DNA from: Molossus alvarezi
Lineage: Eukaryota; Chordata; Mammalia; Chiroptera; Molossidae
NCBI GenBank assembly: GCA_037176705.1
Contig: CM073896.1
Coordinates: 22,394,708 to 22,458,707, forward strand
Direction of reading: 5' to 3'
DNA length: 64,000 bases
Below the pieces are notes generated by a model. That model saw nothing but the letters and a program-made list of their open reading frames with translations. It did no database searches and was not told the DNA's origin. Position numbers and translations under genes: made by a program. Of this stretch, positions 45,620 to 56,974 are shown one piece after another; the stretch's first letter is position 1; every line of letters starts with the position of its first letter.

Positions 45620-46448
45620 TTTGGCTATCACAGTGGGCTTTGGAGCCTGCCAATTTTGCTCTGTGGGTATTGGTGGTCTGCTGTTTGTGGCTCCCTCTCC
45701 TGGGTTTAGATGAGTGAGGGAGGATCCACGTTAAACACCACTGTCAAGTCTCACTTTCCTGGTTAGAGTTGCTCGCCCAGGAATGGTACTGTTATCCTCT
45801 AGCATTTTGCCTGGAGGCTAGCAGTCCAGGTTGCTTGAAGAATTATGGGTTGTCAGTTGATTGAAAAACTCCTTGAGGTGCTCAGCATAAGGGGATTTCC
45901 CAAGTGTGGGGCAGATGCTGGTTGTTAAGGAGCCTCAATTTGCCTTTCAATGGCCCACAGGGTGGCGTTGAATATTCAAGGGAGGGGCTGCTGCTTCTCC
46001 CCAGAGCACTGGGAAAGAGCAATATGGCCACAGTCTTGCGAGGCTGCAACTCAGCAAAAGCTCTGAGCATCCTCCAAATCCCGAGCGTCCCCACACAGTT
46101 CCAGTCCAGTCTGCCCTCCCTGTGCCAGAGTCCAAGGTGAGTGGCTTTGGCTATTTTAGCCTCTATCCCGGCTCTGTGCTCTGGAGCCACTTGGGAGTGT
46201 AACCCCGAGGGCGCTGCTCACAGCTAGGGCCGCTGCCGAGCTGCTGACTGTGGGCTCCTGGCCCCCGTCTTGCACCTTCGCAATCCTACCCAGATCAAGT
46301 CAGTGTCCCTGGTTATATGGTCCTCGCAAGCTGCTTTTCTGTTGCTTTTTCCTTTTAATTTGTCCGTGTTTTAGTTGTAATTCCAGTTTGGTCCTGGGAG
46401 ACGGTCTGTGTAGCTTCCATTCACTCTGCCGCCATTTTGGAAAAATCC
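45620..46448 (-). promoter_or_regulatory. L1 5'UTR
   Basis: The 5' region of the L1 upstream of ORF1, where the internal L1 promoter normally lies. It is GC-richer than the flanks and has a CpG-bearing section (46070-46290). The first bases at the right end read, on the minus strand, 'ccaaaatggcggcagagtga', resembling a YY1-type 'aaaatggcgg' site as known at the start of other mammalian L1 5'UTRs. Activity cannot be judged. Confidence 0.7.
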
Positions 46449-46800
46449 TGCACACCATTTTTAAAGAAATAATCTGGCAATACACAAAAGTATTACTCAG
46501 TAATCTGTTCATTATAGCATTGCAATAGAAAAACAAAGACAAAGCAAAAGAGCTATTGGATAAGTGGATAAGGGTGATGGTTAACAATCCATGTACCTAT
46601 GCCGTGGACACATGGCGATGGATAGTATGACCCTGTTCATATAGGGAAAAAAAAAAAAAAAAAACCCATACTAGTAGGAAACATTCTGGAAGATCAATAT
46701 TAAACTGTCAAGGATGTTTACTCCCAAGAAAACTGTTGGATTAAGTAAACACTGGAGTTACTTTCACATTTAACTTTGTATATTTCTAAAATATGTGATT
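46449..46800 (+). repeat. Old L1M, right part
   Basis: Continuation of the element at 39990-40636: 'aataatctggcaatacacaa', 'attatagcattgcaatagaa', 'catggcgatggatagtatga' and 'tttgtatatttctaaaatat', as in the ends of old L1 3'UTRs. An A-run at 46647-46664 lies inside it. Confidence 0.6.
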
Positions 46801-46824
46801 TTTAAAATTTGTTTTCCTCAGATT

Positions 46825-47340
46825 TATTCAGATGTAATTGACACATCATATTATGTAAGTTTAAATTGTACAAATAATTATTTGATGTATGGGTATATAT
46901 AATGAAATGATTGCTACAACAATTTTAGTTAACAGATTTATATCAAATTCGTTAAAGTTTTTTTTACTATGATAACTTTTAAGGTCTACACACCACTTTC
47001 AAATATAATTCTACAGGTAACTATAGTAACCATGCAGGAATAACATCCCCCAAATGTATTCTTCTTGTAACTAGAAATCTGTGCCTTTTGACCACCTGCA
47101 CCAATTTCTCCCACATCCTACAACAGTTTCGAGACTCCTGCAAACTTTTCTTCATTTCAGTACATTTTTGATATTTTTATCTTTGTTTGTTTCTTTGTCT
47201 TTTTTAGACTCAACACATAAGTGAAATCACACAGTAGTTTTCTTTCTCTGTCTCATTTATTTCACTTAGCAAATGATATTAAGGTCCACCCACACTTGCA
47301 AATGGCAGGATTTCCTTTGTTCTTATGGCTGAATTATATA
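46825..47340 (-). repeat. Older L1 3' end, reverse orientation
   Basis: 'agatttattcagatgtaatt', 'attgctacaacaattttagt', 'gtaactatagtaaccatgca' and 'gtgccttttgaccacctgca', then 'cacataagtgaaatcacaca' follow the reverse complement of old L1 3' ends in order. The right end abuts a CA microsatellite. Confidence 0.85.
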
Positions 47341-47346
47341 CACAGA

Positions 47347-47388
<42 letters not shown>
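47341..47388 (+). repeat. (CA)n microsatellite
   Basis: A CA array with a few interruptions at its start (cagacacacataca), then about sixteen clean units. Confidence 0.97.
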
Positions 47389-47390
<2 letters not shown>

Positions 47391-48017
47391 ATTTCCTTTA
47401 TATATATTTTTTCTTTATTTGGTACTTAGGTGAATCTTTATATAACAATTATCTATAACTTCTTAAAAATTAAAAGACAGGTAGAAGGTATGTACAGTAT
47501 TCTGACACATTTCTTATAATTATTGTCAGTGCAGTCAATGCTTAAATATATTCAAAGCTGAAAACATTTGAATTCTCTGAATAGATAACTAGGATTTTTA
47601 TTTTTATCATGGGATACTTGAATAGGATCTTTTTTTCTGAAAGTGTAAAATTAATCAATTTAATTTCTAACTATCTCTGTCATGCTAGTACTAGCATTAC
47701 ATACCTTATCTAAATTAAAACTAATTAAAACTAAGGAACGCTATTGAATAATAATCTTTAATATGGTTATTATGACTTAGTGTAGAAACTTAAGTATCTA
47801 ACAAAATGAAAGTTAAAAAAAGTTATTGCTCTTTCTTATGCCAAGTAGTACAGACTTTGAAGTTCACTTAATCATTTTAAATAAATGTATATCAAAAGAA
47901 ACTGTCTTTTTAATCGAATCATTGTTTTTCTTTAGATTTTATGTATATGTGTGCATGTACATATTTGATCATGTATAAGAAATGGATTATTAACAAATAC
48001 ATGTGGCTATAGTGGTC
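47389..48017. other. Unique AT-rich DNA
   Basis: No repeat or gene could be assigned. Confidence 0.4.
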
Positions 48018-48032
48018 AAAATTATTCTTTTT

Positions 48033-48232
48033 GGCCTGGCTGGTGTGGCTCAGTGGATTGAGTATTGTCCCATGGACTGAGAGGTCCTGGTTTGATAACC
48101 AGTCAGGGCACATGCCTGGGTTGTGGGGTCCATCTCCAGTAGAGAGCATGCAGGAGGCAGCCAATAGATGTTTCTCTCTCACATCGATGTTTCCATCTTT
48201 CTCTCTAAAAAATCAATAAAAACATATTTTTA
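48033..48232 (+). mobile_element. VES-type SINE, short subfamily
   Basis: Head 'ggcctggctggtgtggctca', B-box 'ctggtttgataaccagtca', TC-rich body and an 'aaaaaatcaataaaaac' end. A 15-bp duplication with one mismatch, 'aaaattattcttttt' at 48018-48032 and 'aaaattattattttt' at 48233-48247. Confidence 0.95.
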
Positions 48233-48630
48233 AAAATTATTATTTTTGTTAGGTTCAGTTTATAGAAATAGGCATGAAAAACGAGTAAAATGCACCAGGA
48301 AACATTTTTACCAGCTGTGAACATAGTGTCATACTAAGTGTCTTTGAAAGCATAAATTAATAAATAAATGCATATTTCTTTATGACCTTCACAGATGTTA
48401 TCTAAAGTCTATGGGCATAACCCCAATCACTATGGAAAATAGGAAAAAAAGAATCTGAAATTTGACCTCATAGAGCTCAATGCACCAAAACTGTTTTCCT
48501 GTTTCCCACAATTCTAATCAAAAGCCTTAGATATGTTAATAGATTCTAGCATGGAAGATACATTTTGAAATTCAAATTTATCTCAATCCATCTAAATCAC
48601 TTAGTACTTTTTTTCCTAAACATGGTAATT

Positions 48631-48846
48631 AGTTTTTATTTTTCTTTATTGATTTTAGAGAAGAAGGGAGAGGGGGAGAGAGAGATAGAAACATTGATGA
48701 GAGAGAACGATTGGCTGCCTCCTGCATGCCCCTCACTGGGGATTTGGCCCATAACCTGGGCATATGCCCTGACGAGGAATCGAACCAGTGACCTCTTGGT
48801 GCATGGGTGGATGCACAACCACTGAGCCACACCCACACCGGCTGGG
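48631..48846 (-). mobile_element. VES-type SINE, short subfamily
   Basis: The head at right shows a small internal duplication ('ccacacccacaccggctggg'), and the B-box complement is 'ggaatcgaaccagtgacc'. A perfect 15-bp duplication 'ctaaacatggtaatt' lies at 48616-48630 and 48847-48861. Confidence 0.96.
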
Positions 48847-48861
48847 CTAAACATGGTAATT

Positions 48862-49634
48862 TGATAAAGTACTTCCGTAAGCAAAGAACTAGGTTGGTGT
48901 TCCTTGCACTTTATTGTGTTTGTTCAAAGATTAGACACTGGAAAAAGGATAGAATATGCTTGTCAATGAAAGGATAGTAACACAAATAAGATAGTAGTAA
49001 TAAAAGAGCAAATTTCCCTTACCCTTGAAACACTTCAAAAATGACAACTTCAAAACCTCAGTGTCTTGCAGCTTTTATTTAGTCTAAATTCCCCTTGCAA
49101 AAGATGTTACTCTGTGCTTAAGAAATATATGTATTTCTTTCTCTATGTCTTTTTCTTTTACTGTTTTCTTCATTGTGACCTCCTAAGTTACAAATATTCC
49201 CTACATAATTTATTTCACTATTGGTGATAAGTAGAAGAAAGGTTAATTGTAAAAGAGCTGTAATGATAGCAAGAAATGATTTATTTAAGTAGGACATATA
49301 TGGAATGTGTGTAATTTTTTATCATCTCAAATAATTTTCAGTAATTTGGAAACAATTCTCTAGAAATATAAACCATATTCAATCCAAAGGTACAAGAGTT
49401 CATTGTAATGATAATTTTTTTATCAGTAGATTTTCATGAGTGTAATGAGTCAGGTGTTAAATTTGATGGATACTCTTGAGGTTTTTCTTCTCTGTCAACT
49501 TCTTTTTAGCTTCAAGGTTTTAGCATTAACATATAAAGTCAGAAGCGGAGCTGCAGAATCCAATTTGTTCTCTGCCTTCCATTTCTTACCCTCAATAGAG
49601 ATAATGAAGATAATAAAGATGAGAGATAGGTGTT
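48862..49634. other. Unique AT-rich DNA
   Basis: Nothing recognised. Confidence 0.4.
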
Positions 49635-49750
49635 GTTAGTATTTCTGTGTTAAGATGAGCAAATTGAGGCTTAGGGAAATTAAATGTTGAGTCTGTGATG
49701 GTTCAAAGACTCAGGTATTGGTCTCTAACTGTAGAACCATAAACCCGTGT
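49635..49750 (-). repeat. MIR SINE, reverse orientation
   Basis: 'agatgagcaaattgaggctt' and 'agggaaattaaatgttgag', then 'gttcaaagactcaggtattg', follow the reverse complement of the MIR core. Confidence 0.65.
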
Positions 49751-51169
49751 ATTATGGTATACTGCTACACTATTACTCTAACATTTCCTCTTCTATGTTT
49801 CTTGGTTTGTACCATGCACCCCCACTTAACTTTCTCCTTCTTTATCTCTGCATATATGAATTGTGACATGCATTTGGCACAACGAACCTACGTTTTGTCA
49901 TTAATTAAACTTTCAGTGCAAGCACTATAAAGGAAGAGACTGTACCATATTTATTTAGCCACCTAGTCCAAAACTTTGAAACCAGTTCAGTAAATGTTCT
50001 GTGACTTGGGAGCACATTATTATTTAAAGTAAAAATTGTATGTGCTATTCAATATCACCATTGATTTTGTTACCTGATGAAGAGTTTGCAGGTATGGAAA
50101 CTCAGGAAAGACATCGGATGGTGCCAATGCCCCCCGGATGCTCATTCCTGTTATTTGCCTAAGCTATTTAAAGTATTCTTGAATTTTAATTTGGAATTTT
50201 AATTGGAGACTTTAATTAAACCTCTCTTGAAAGCATTTAACAGGCTGGCTATTACAAGGACATACAGGTAGCTAAATAAATGGAGTCTGTTTACTCTGCA
50301 GTACCTAGCATAAGTGCACGAGGTTTTAGTAGATGTGATTTTTTTTTTTTTCTTTTAGTTTGAATGGTCATTAGAGACTCTCTGTGCTTGTGGTGTGTCT
50401 ATGTGCAGACAGATTTGCTTGAACACATTTTTTTTTAATGGAGAGAGGGGTACTGGAATATTTATTTTTCAATTCCAAACAGACCAACAGAGGCTGAGTT
50501 TTCTTCAGTTTGAAGTTGCAGAAAAACTACAAAGGTTGAAATGTGTTCCTGAGCAAGTGTTCACCATGATGGTTTGCCCCACATTCCTAGTCAAGAACTG
50601 GCCTGTCTGTGCTATTAGAACTAGTGTCTAAGACCTAATGGGAAAAGCTAAAGCCAAGAAAGAAAATGTTTCCATGTTAGAAGCCAGTACAAAAGCAAAT
50701 CATTCCTTCATTTTTATATGAGAAAAGTAATTTATATATTACTGATAGAAAAAGATACCAGTAATCAATTATATATTTCAACTTTACAGTGATTGCTGAA
50801 CCTAAGCCCCCCAACCCCTCACAGGAAAAGACAAATTTAATGGTATTATATTTTATGTATAAATGCTTTTCATTTTGTGTTTCCAGTTCTTCTCTGATAA
50901 TCAGACATTAACATCCAAATTGGAAGTAACAGTGAAATATCCCAGATAATAATTTTACAAATAAAAAAACTGAGTTCAAAAAAGGTTATGTGGTTGCTCC
51001 CCATGCCTAGGTTTCCCCATTGCTCCATGAGCTCTAAACTTAACAGTTGTTACGGAAGAAAATTTTAAACATCACTGCCTCACATTTGGCATTGGAGATT
51101 GAAGTTTTGACTCAAGCATGATTGAAAACAAACTGGACTAATGTTCAATAGAATGGACATAATAGCAAG
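49751..51169. other. Unique DNA, nothing firm
   Basis: A 78-codon frame at 50395-50631 sits downstream of a long pyrimidine tract ending 'tttttttttcttttag' at 50359, an acceptor-like shape. The peptide is not recognised and no matching donor is convincing. 50930-51000 may hold an old MIR/L2 trace. Confidence 0.4.
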
Positions 51170-51255
51170 AAATGATTCACCACTATATTCCCAGTGACAA
51201 GAGCAGTGTCTAGCATAGGAGAAGCTCAATTAATATTTATTGAATAGATGAATAA
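51170..51255 (+). repeat. L2 LINE 3' end
   Basis: 'agagcagtgtctagcatagg', 'agaagctcaattaatattta' and 'ttgaatagatgaat' match the L2 3' terminus. Confidence 0.75.
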
Positions 51256-53619
51256 AAGTGACCAGTGACCATGACGCCTACCATATTGTTTGGAAAGAAT
51301 TACAAGCACCAGCCAAGCTGCTGAGGACACTCCCGGGAAACAGATTACTATATTCACTTGAAGTGGAGGAAATGTCAGCATCTGCTACCTGCCAAGGGTA
51401 CCAGCTCACAATAAGTTTGTGTGCATTTGCAGGAACTTGTGAGTCTCCTATTGAAAATGAACAGGAGACTGACAAGTTCCCGGGAACACCCACAAATCTT
51501 CCTACTCATTTCTACTGCTTTGCAAAGGACAGCATGCTATGACGTGCTTACCACTGTTCTCAGTGCCTCCAAGTTTTAAGGATAAATTTAAGTTCTAAAC
51601 AAACAAGGAAAAGCACTCCTGGAGATGTGAAGTAGTTCATCTAGGCAAAGTCAACTCATCAGTTCATCATGGACCCAGTAGGTTTGCTTGATCAGCCCTC
51701 GGGTGTTGGATCTGGCCAACGGGGTGCCTCTCTTCTAGGCTAAGTCTTGATAATATCGTTGTAAATTGAACAGACAGTTTTTAAGAGCCATTTTCTATGA
51801 TATCCTCCTTTTTTTGATAAGACTCAAATTATTCAATGAAATAAATGCCAGTGCTCCTGTGAAAGACTGTTTAGGAGAAGAGAAAATGAAAAACCGTATG
51901 CTTACATATTCTGTTAGTATGTCCCTAAACCTTATTCCTGGTTATATTTTATCAGGCCTATGTTAACTTTACCAATGTTAAGATTGTTTTCTAATTCTTT
52001 CTGAGAAGGTGTTTCCTCTGTTTATGTCCATGTGTAATATCAACTTATGTAATTACTGGTTTGTGTATTAGTACTGCTTGATGGGCTATGTTTGGTATTC
52101 ACATTTATAACCTGACTCTGTTCTTAAACTTCTGAAGCGGCTTTACATGAAACCAAAGTTAATCCTGTTCTTTCTAGTCTGTTCCTGGTGTGGACGGATG
52201 ACACACTCCCATGTTGACAAGGGGAGCATAAGCATAGGCCGTTGACAGTGAGTGCCACATGAGGAGGTAGGAAAGACCGCAGCTGACACAGACATATCTA
52301 AAGACTTTCAAATTCCATTAGAAACAAATCACGTCTGAGGGTTGGATTTCACTTTAACGTTCTACAGTAATGACTGGCCAAGGTTCTAGTGTCTCTGCGG
52401 AACCCTCAACATTTGTCTTCAAAAGAGTCAATAAAATTCCTTACATTTAAGCTTAGGCTACAGACTCTTTCCTTCATTTTCACGTATTGTCTTTCTAGAA
52501 CAACGTGCTGCTTTTATTCTTTAGTTTTCACTTACCATCCAATTTGGAGCTTATTTCTTTAGGGTATCTTCAATTGATTTCAGTTGTCCTGGTATAAATA
52601 TGGACACATATTTAATCCACTGGAGACACATTTTCAGACAAGTATTGTCAAGCGCCAGTCAGTGGGCCTTCCTTTCCCACCTTAGAGACCTGGTATAACA
52701 GTTCTCAGCATCTCGCCTCCCCCACCTCTACTCATTACGTGATAGTCTCTGTGAGAAGATACTTCCCGCTGTGGCTCACATAAAACAATCTGAGGGCTAT
52801 GTTCGCTTCCTGTTAGCTTGGTTCTGATATGCAGTCTAAAGAGCTTGTCATATCAGAATACAGTAAGGTGGCTTAAGTATCATCTTGAACATAGGTGTGT
52901 TTGTGTTTTGTTTTATAAAGCAAGTAATCCACTGACATTGTTCTTCAATATTAGTAATGAATTACTTGCCTCTCCAACATAATATCAGGCACAGTCTGGA
53001 CGTAGTGGTTGAGAACCACTTTTTGGGAGCCATCTAGTTTATCCTAATGCCAACAGTTTTCTTAGATAAGTGACAAATTATGACAGACTGTTGCTTTAAT
53101 CCAAGGAATTCATCTGACCCTCACCTTTAATAACAGAGAGAACACACATCCACCCTCTTCTCCCAGACACAGATCAATAACATGAAACGTGTGTCAGTTG
53201 ACTTCAACTCAACACACATCGATTGAGCATCTGCTGTCCGCTGCTCTGCCCAATTCTGGGATAGAAATTGACCAGGAGGGTGTCTGGAGATGGACCTGCC
53301 TAGCTCGTGGTAGACCACTCACTAGACGTTCTTGTTGTCCACACCTTGCCCTGCATTAGCTCAACGCAATGTGGGTAACCCTCAGGGAGCATAATCATTG
53401 TCTGAAATATTTTCTTCCATGTAAAAGTCTGCATCCTTCTCTCATGCCCAGCCTTAATCTGAAGGAGCTCTGGATTTTTCTATTGTTTCTCTCCTCCCCT
53501 CTTTCTTTCTGTTTCATTAAAAGTATTATATTCATTCTATTTTAAGTTACCCAAGTGGAAACTCCTGTGTGTACTTTACAATAGCATGTTATCTCATAAA
53601 AGCAAAGCCTATTTATTTT
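51256..53619. other. Unique DNA, about 2.4 kb
   Basis: The largest repeat-poor block of the right half. A 94-codon plus frame (51258-51542) has no domain signature. A perfect short palindrome 'gtggttgagaaccac' occurs at 53006-53020 and may be a trace of a small hAT-type repeat. No exon could be supported. Confidence 0.4.
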
Positions 53620-53944
53620 TGTTTATTTTTAAAAATTTATCTTTATTGTTAAAAGTATTACAGATATCCCCCCAATACTACCCCCTCATAGACCCCCTCC
53701 TCTTCCCACCCCCTGGCCTTTGCAGCAGTATTGTCTGTGTTCATGGCTTGTACATATATGCATATAAATTATTTGGTTAATCACTTCTCACCCCTTCCCT
53801 CTGAGATTCATCAGTCTGTTCCATGCTTCAATGTCTGTGGATCTGTTTTGTTCATCAGTTTATTTTGTTCATTAGATTCCACATAGGAGATTATGTGATT
53901 CTTGTCTTTCTCTGACTGTCTTATTTCACTTATCATTTGCTTTT
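53620..53944 (-). repeat. L1 3'UTR fragment
   Basis: 'aaaagtattacagatatccc', 'tgcatataaattatttggtt' and 'cattagattccacatagga', ending with 'gacttgtcttatttcact'-like sequence, match the L1 3' end. It is diverged and truncated near the ORF2 stop. A SINE inserted right at its 5' edge. Confidence 0.82.
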
Positions 53945-53958
53945 TGCTTATATTATTT

Positions 53959-54197
53959 TTTTATCCTCACCCAAGGACATTTTTGCATGTATCTTCAGAT
54001 AGAGTGGGGGAGAGAGAGGGAGGAAGAGAGAGAAACATCGATGTGAGAAAGACATATCGAGTGGCTGCCACTCACACGACCCCAACTGGGGCAGGGACAA
54101 ACTGCAACCAAGGTACATGCCCTTAGAGGGAACTGAACCCAGGACTCTCTGGTCTGCGGGCTGATGCTCTAACCGCTGAGCCAAACCTGCCAGGGCA
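53959..54197 (-). mobile_element. VES-type SINE, long subfamily
   Basis: The head at right reads 'gagccaaacctgccagggc', with the tail hairpin region at 53963-53978 (atcctcacccaaggac, stem weakened). The 14-bp duplication 'tgcttatattattt' at 53945-53958 and 'tgcttgtattattt' at 54198-54211 differs by one base. Because this SINE has its own duplication, it is independent of the neighbouring L1, unlike the case at 10048. Confidence 0.94.
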
Positions 54198-54211
54198 TGC
54201 TTGTATTATTT

Positions 54212-56038
54212 AAGCGTGTGCTCACCCCCCTTACCCTCTATCCCTCAGCTTCAGTACAGGTGTTTCTCCATTCAGATTGTTTTTATTGTGAGTACCATTT
54301 AAGTAAGACTTTTTAAATGATCTATTATTTGCAAGGCCCCAGGGATTATAGGCATTACAACCACCCTGACCAGTAGATCGTGATTTGCTGATGATACGGC
54401 TTACCCTGCTTGTGCCTCAGTTTTTTCATTAAGACTTGCCATACTTGAGAACATCACTTCTAAGCAGTATTGACATTTCAAAAATGATTCCGATGATGAA
54501 AACCTTTAAAAGTACAATAATAATAATGAAAATAATTTCCACTTAGGTAAGAAATTATCTGATGTGAGGCTATCAGAAGGTGTTGGCAGCAAAGAACTTT
54601 GTTCCTGTAAGATTTCAGCTACTGAATTAGATAGTAAGGTGGAAAGAGGAAATTTTTTTTGGAAGCACAAAATATTTGTAGGAAGTTTCACTATGATCAA
54701 TCATGTCTGAAAACACCAAGGCATTTATAGGAAAAGGGACAGGCAAAAAGAAACTCAGATTTCTAGTAAGAGCTGCCCCCAATCTTCAAAGATGATCTTA
54801 GCCTCATTAGAATAAATTTGGGACATTATGTAGACAGAAAAATAAAGACTTCCTTCTGTAAAAATAGCTCTTCAAAAAGCAATTCAGGCAGTATGTATCT
54901 TCCTTAAAATTGGAGGGAAGGAAACAGCAGTTATAGAATGATGAGCGTTAATAGGGTGTATCCCGTGTAAAACCCTGGTGGCACCTACAATTTTTGGAAG
55001 TTAAGAATCTAATTAAGGCTTAACTTGCCATTGTCCTGAAATCTGAAGAAGAAGCCCTGCCCTGTCTTTTTAATTAAACTGTATTAACTCAAGCACTTCT
55101 GCAGACAATGAATTAATTGGCTCTTTCAAGTGCTCTTTCTAGGAGGACTTGTACCATTTTAAACCTGCCACAAACACTTGCTATTTATTTTTTCATAGTA
55201 CAGCTTTAGCTTGGATTCAATTTTTTCACCCTCCAATTTTCATTCTAATTGTAAATATTAGCCAATGAAGTCCTGCAGTGAATTCTATAACTGTTACCAT
55301 TTCTGTCAATGCTTGATCTTCTCTGCAATGAATGTTCTCCCTCTCCCCACTCTATATTTTATTTCCAAGTTTGGCTGAACCTGCGTCAGTAGGTAAAAAG
55401 CATGCCAGTCTAGCAGAATGACATACTTCTGGGTTTACCTGCAATTCAAACAGAACTCACTGATGGTTTGTTTTATGAAAAAGTTAGCAAGTTTAAAGGA
55501 ATTCCAGGCAATTCCCTTGAACAGGAAAGATAGCAAAAATAAACTAAACTTTTTTTTTTCTTTTTTTTCCATTTACCCACCATTAACAACGGCCAAATCT
55601 AATCACTGTTTGTCACTATTGCTCTGCAATAAAAGTGTCATGATGAAAGAATGTGCCAAGCAGGTTGAATTGTGCTTCTAGGATTTCGCCGTAGTGGAAC
55701 AGTCAGGCTATGGAGAACTGAAGTCTTTGGAGAGATCAGTTGTTTGTACCGACCAAAAATGGTGATTTCCGTGTCTCCTTAGCACCATGCACCTAACCTA
55801 CATACATTCTACTCAAAAGTTCACCTGCTGGACGGCTAAGGTACCTATTCCTCTCCTCAGGTGGGGCACAACCTAGAAAGTCCCATTTTCATATATGCTG
55901 TGATTATTTCCATAACACCCCAGTTCTAATTCAACTACCACTTTAAGTGCATTTTTCCATAGGTAGACTTATATATTTGATTGCTAGCAATACAGTTTAG
56001 CTATACAATTAAATAGTGCCATGTGAACCTAAATAGAA
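54212..56038. other. Repeat-free DNA with homeodomain-like motifs
   Basis: About 1.8 kb without a recognisable repeat. 54930-55340 is rich in TAATTA or near-TAATTA motifs (55011-55016, 55069-55074 and 55111-55117, for example) and looks like candidate conserved non-coding DNA. A T-rich stretch lies at 55549-55570. Short ORFs here are unsupported. Confidence 0.4.
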
Positions 56039-56095
56039 ATGTGTGTGTGTGTATGTATGTATATGTGTATGTGTGTATATATATTATACATGTTT
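56039..56095 (+). repeat. (TG/TA)n microsatellite
   Basis: TG units grading into TGTA and TATA units. Confidence 0.92.
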
Positions 56096-56673
56096 TCTTA
56101 GAAAATACATACTGAGTTCTGAACCCCTGAGTTGTTTATGTCTGAAATTCTAAACACAGTTACATTTTAATTTGAGAGCTGTTCACATATAGACAGATGT
56201 TGATAATTGAACATCAGCCTGGTCCTTTGAGGTATTCTAAATATTTGCCCCTTTTAGGTCACTATTTTTTAACATTTCAAAATCCTAAGAGAAATGGCAT
56301 ATTTTTCTGTAATAAAGCTCCCTATGTTAACAAAACCCATAACTATGTCTCCTCACTCTGATAGTGATTATTTCAGGCGAATCAGGATGGTTGTCCAACA
56401 ACTTGGAGCAACAGTTGTGATGTGGTTGGTGAACAGACACAGTTAGGAAGGGTACATAATAGGTGGGCATGGGGCTTGGATTGTATATGTTGGATGTAAT
56501 CCATCTTTAGGAAAAAAGAGAACAGACAGAGTTTGTAGGGGGAAAATATTTTCAAAACAGAAACCATAGGAAAAAATAATAATGACAAAATACATATTAA
56601 TTTTTTTTTTGTATTTTTTTCAACTAATTTTCAAGTATCAGATTTGGATAGGCACTGACTGTGGATTGTTAGG
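56096..56673. other. Unique AT-rich DNA
   Basis: Nothing recognised. Confidence 0.4.
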
Positions 56674-56680
56674 AATATGC

Positions 56681-56954
56681 TGCCCTGGCTGGTGTGGCTC
56701 AGCTGTGGAGCCTTGCCCCATGCACTGAAGGGTCTCGGGTTTGACCTGGTCAGGGCTCGTACCAGGGGGTTTCAGGTTGATCCCTGGTTGGGGTGTGTAT
56801 GGGAGGCAACCAATTGATGTTTCTCTCCCACGTCAATATTTTTCTCTTTCCTTTTCCCTCTCTGTTTCTCTAAAATCAATAAAAAGAACAACAACAAAAA
56901 AAAACACATATTCTCAGGTGAGGATTACAAAAAAAAAGTTTTTTAGATAAAAAC
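56681..56954 (+). mobile_element. VES-type SINE with a composite tail
   Basis: Head 'ccctggctggtgtggctcag'. The body resembles the short subfamily and includes its 'tctaaaatcaataaaaag' end, but after an AAC-rich spacer it continues with the long-subfamily tail 'attctcaggtgaggatta'. A 7-bp duplication 'aatatgc' lies at 56674-56680 and 56955-56961. Confidence 0.9.
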
Positions 56955-56974
56955 AATATGCCATTCAAAAAAAT

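Larger units (their letters stand above)
40637..46448 (-). mobile_element. Near-full-length L1 LINE (5.8 kb), decayed
   Basis: Running leftwards on the minus strand: a 5'UTR (about 45620-46448, locally GC- and CpG-richer, starting near 'gcggcagagtgaatgg'), ORF1 (44739-45619), ORF2 (40886-44693), a 3'UTR and an A-rich tail. A 15-bp target-site duplication with one mismatch, 'tgcacactattttta' at 40622-40636 and 'tgcacaccattttta' at 46449-46463, fixes both ends. The insertion therefore went in as one unit into an older L1M. Both ORFs carry stops and frameshifts. A 20-odd-base T-run at 42375-42395 has no counterpart in the copy at 6865. Confidence 0.95.

Noticed and set aside
53006..53020. Palindrome gtggttgagaaccac as a hAT-type MITE end or operator
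   Set aside because: A single 15-base palindrome with no matching second end or target duplication is not enough to call an element.
53620..54211. Second L1-SINE chimera like the one at 6855-10309
   Set aside because: The SINE here has its own 14-bp duplication on both sides, so it is an independent insertion next to an L1 fragment.
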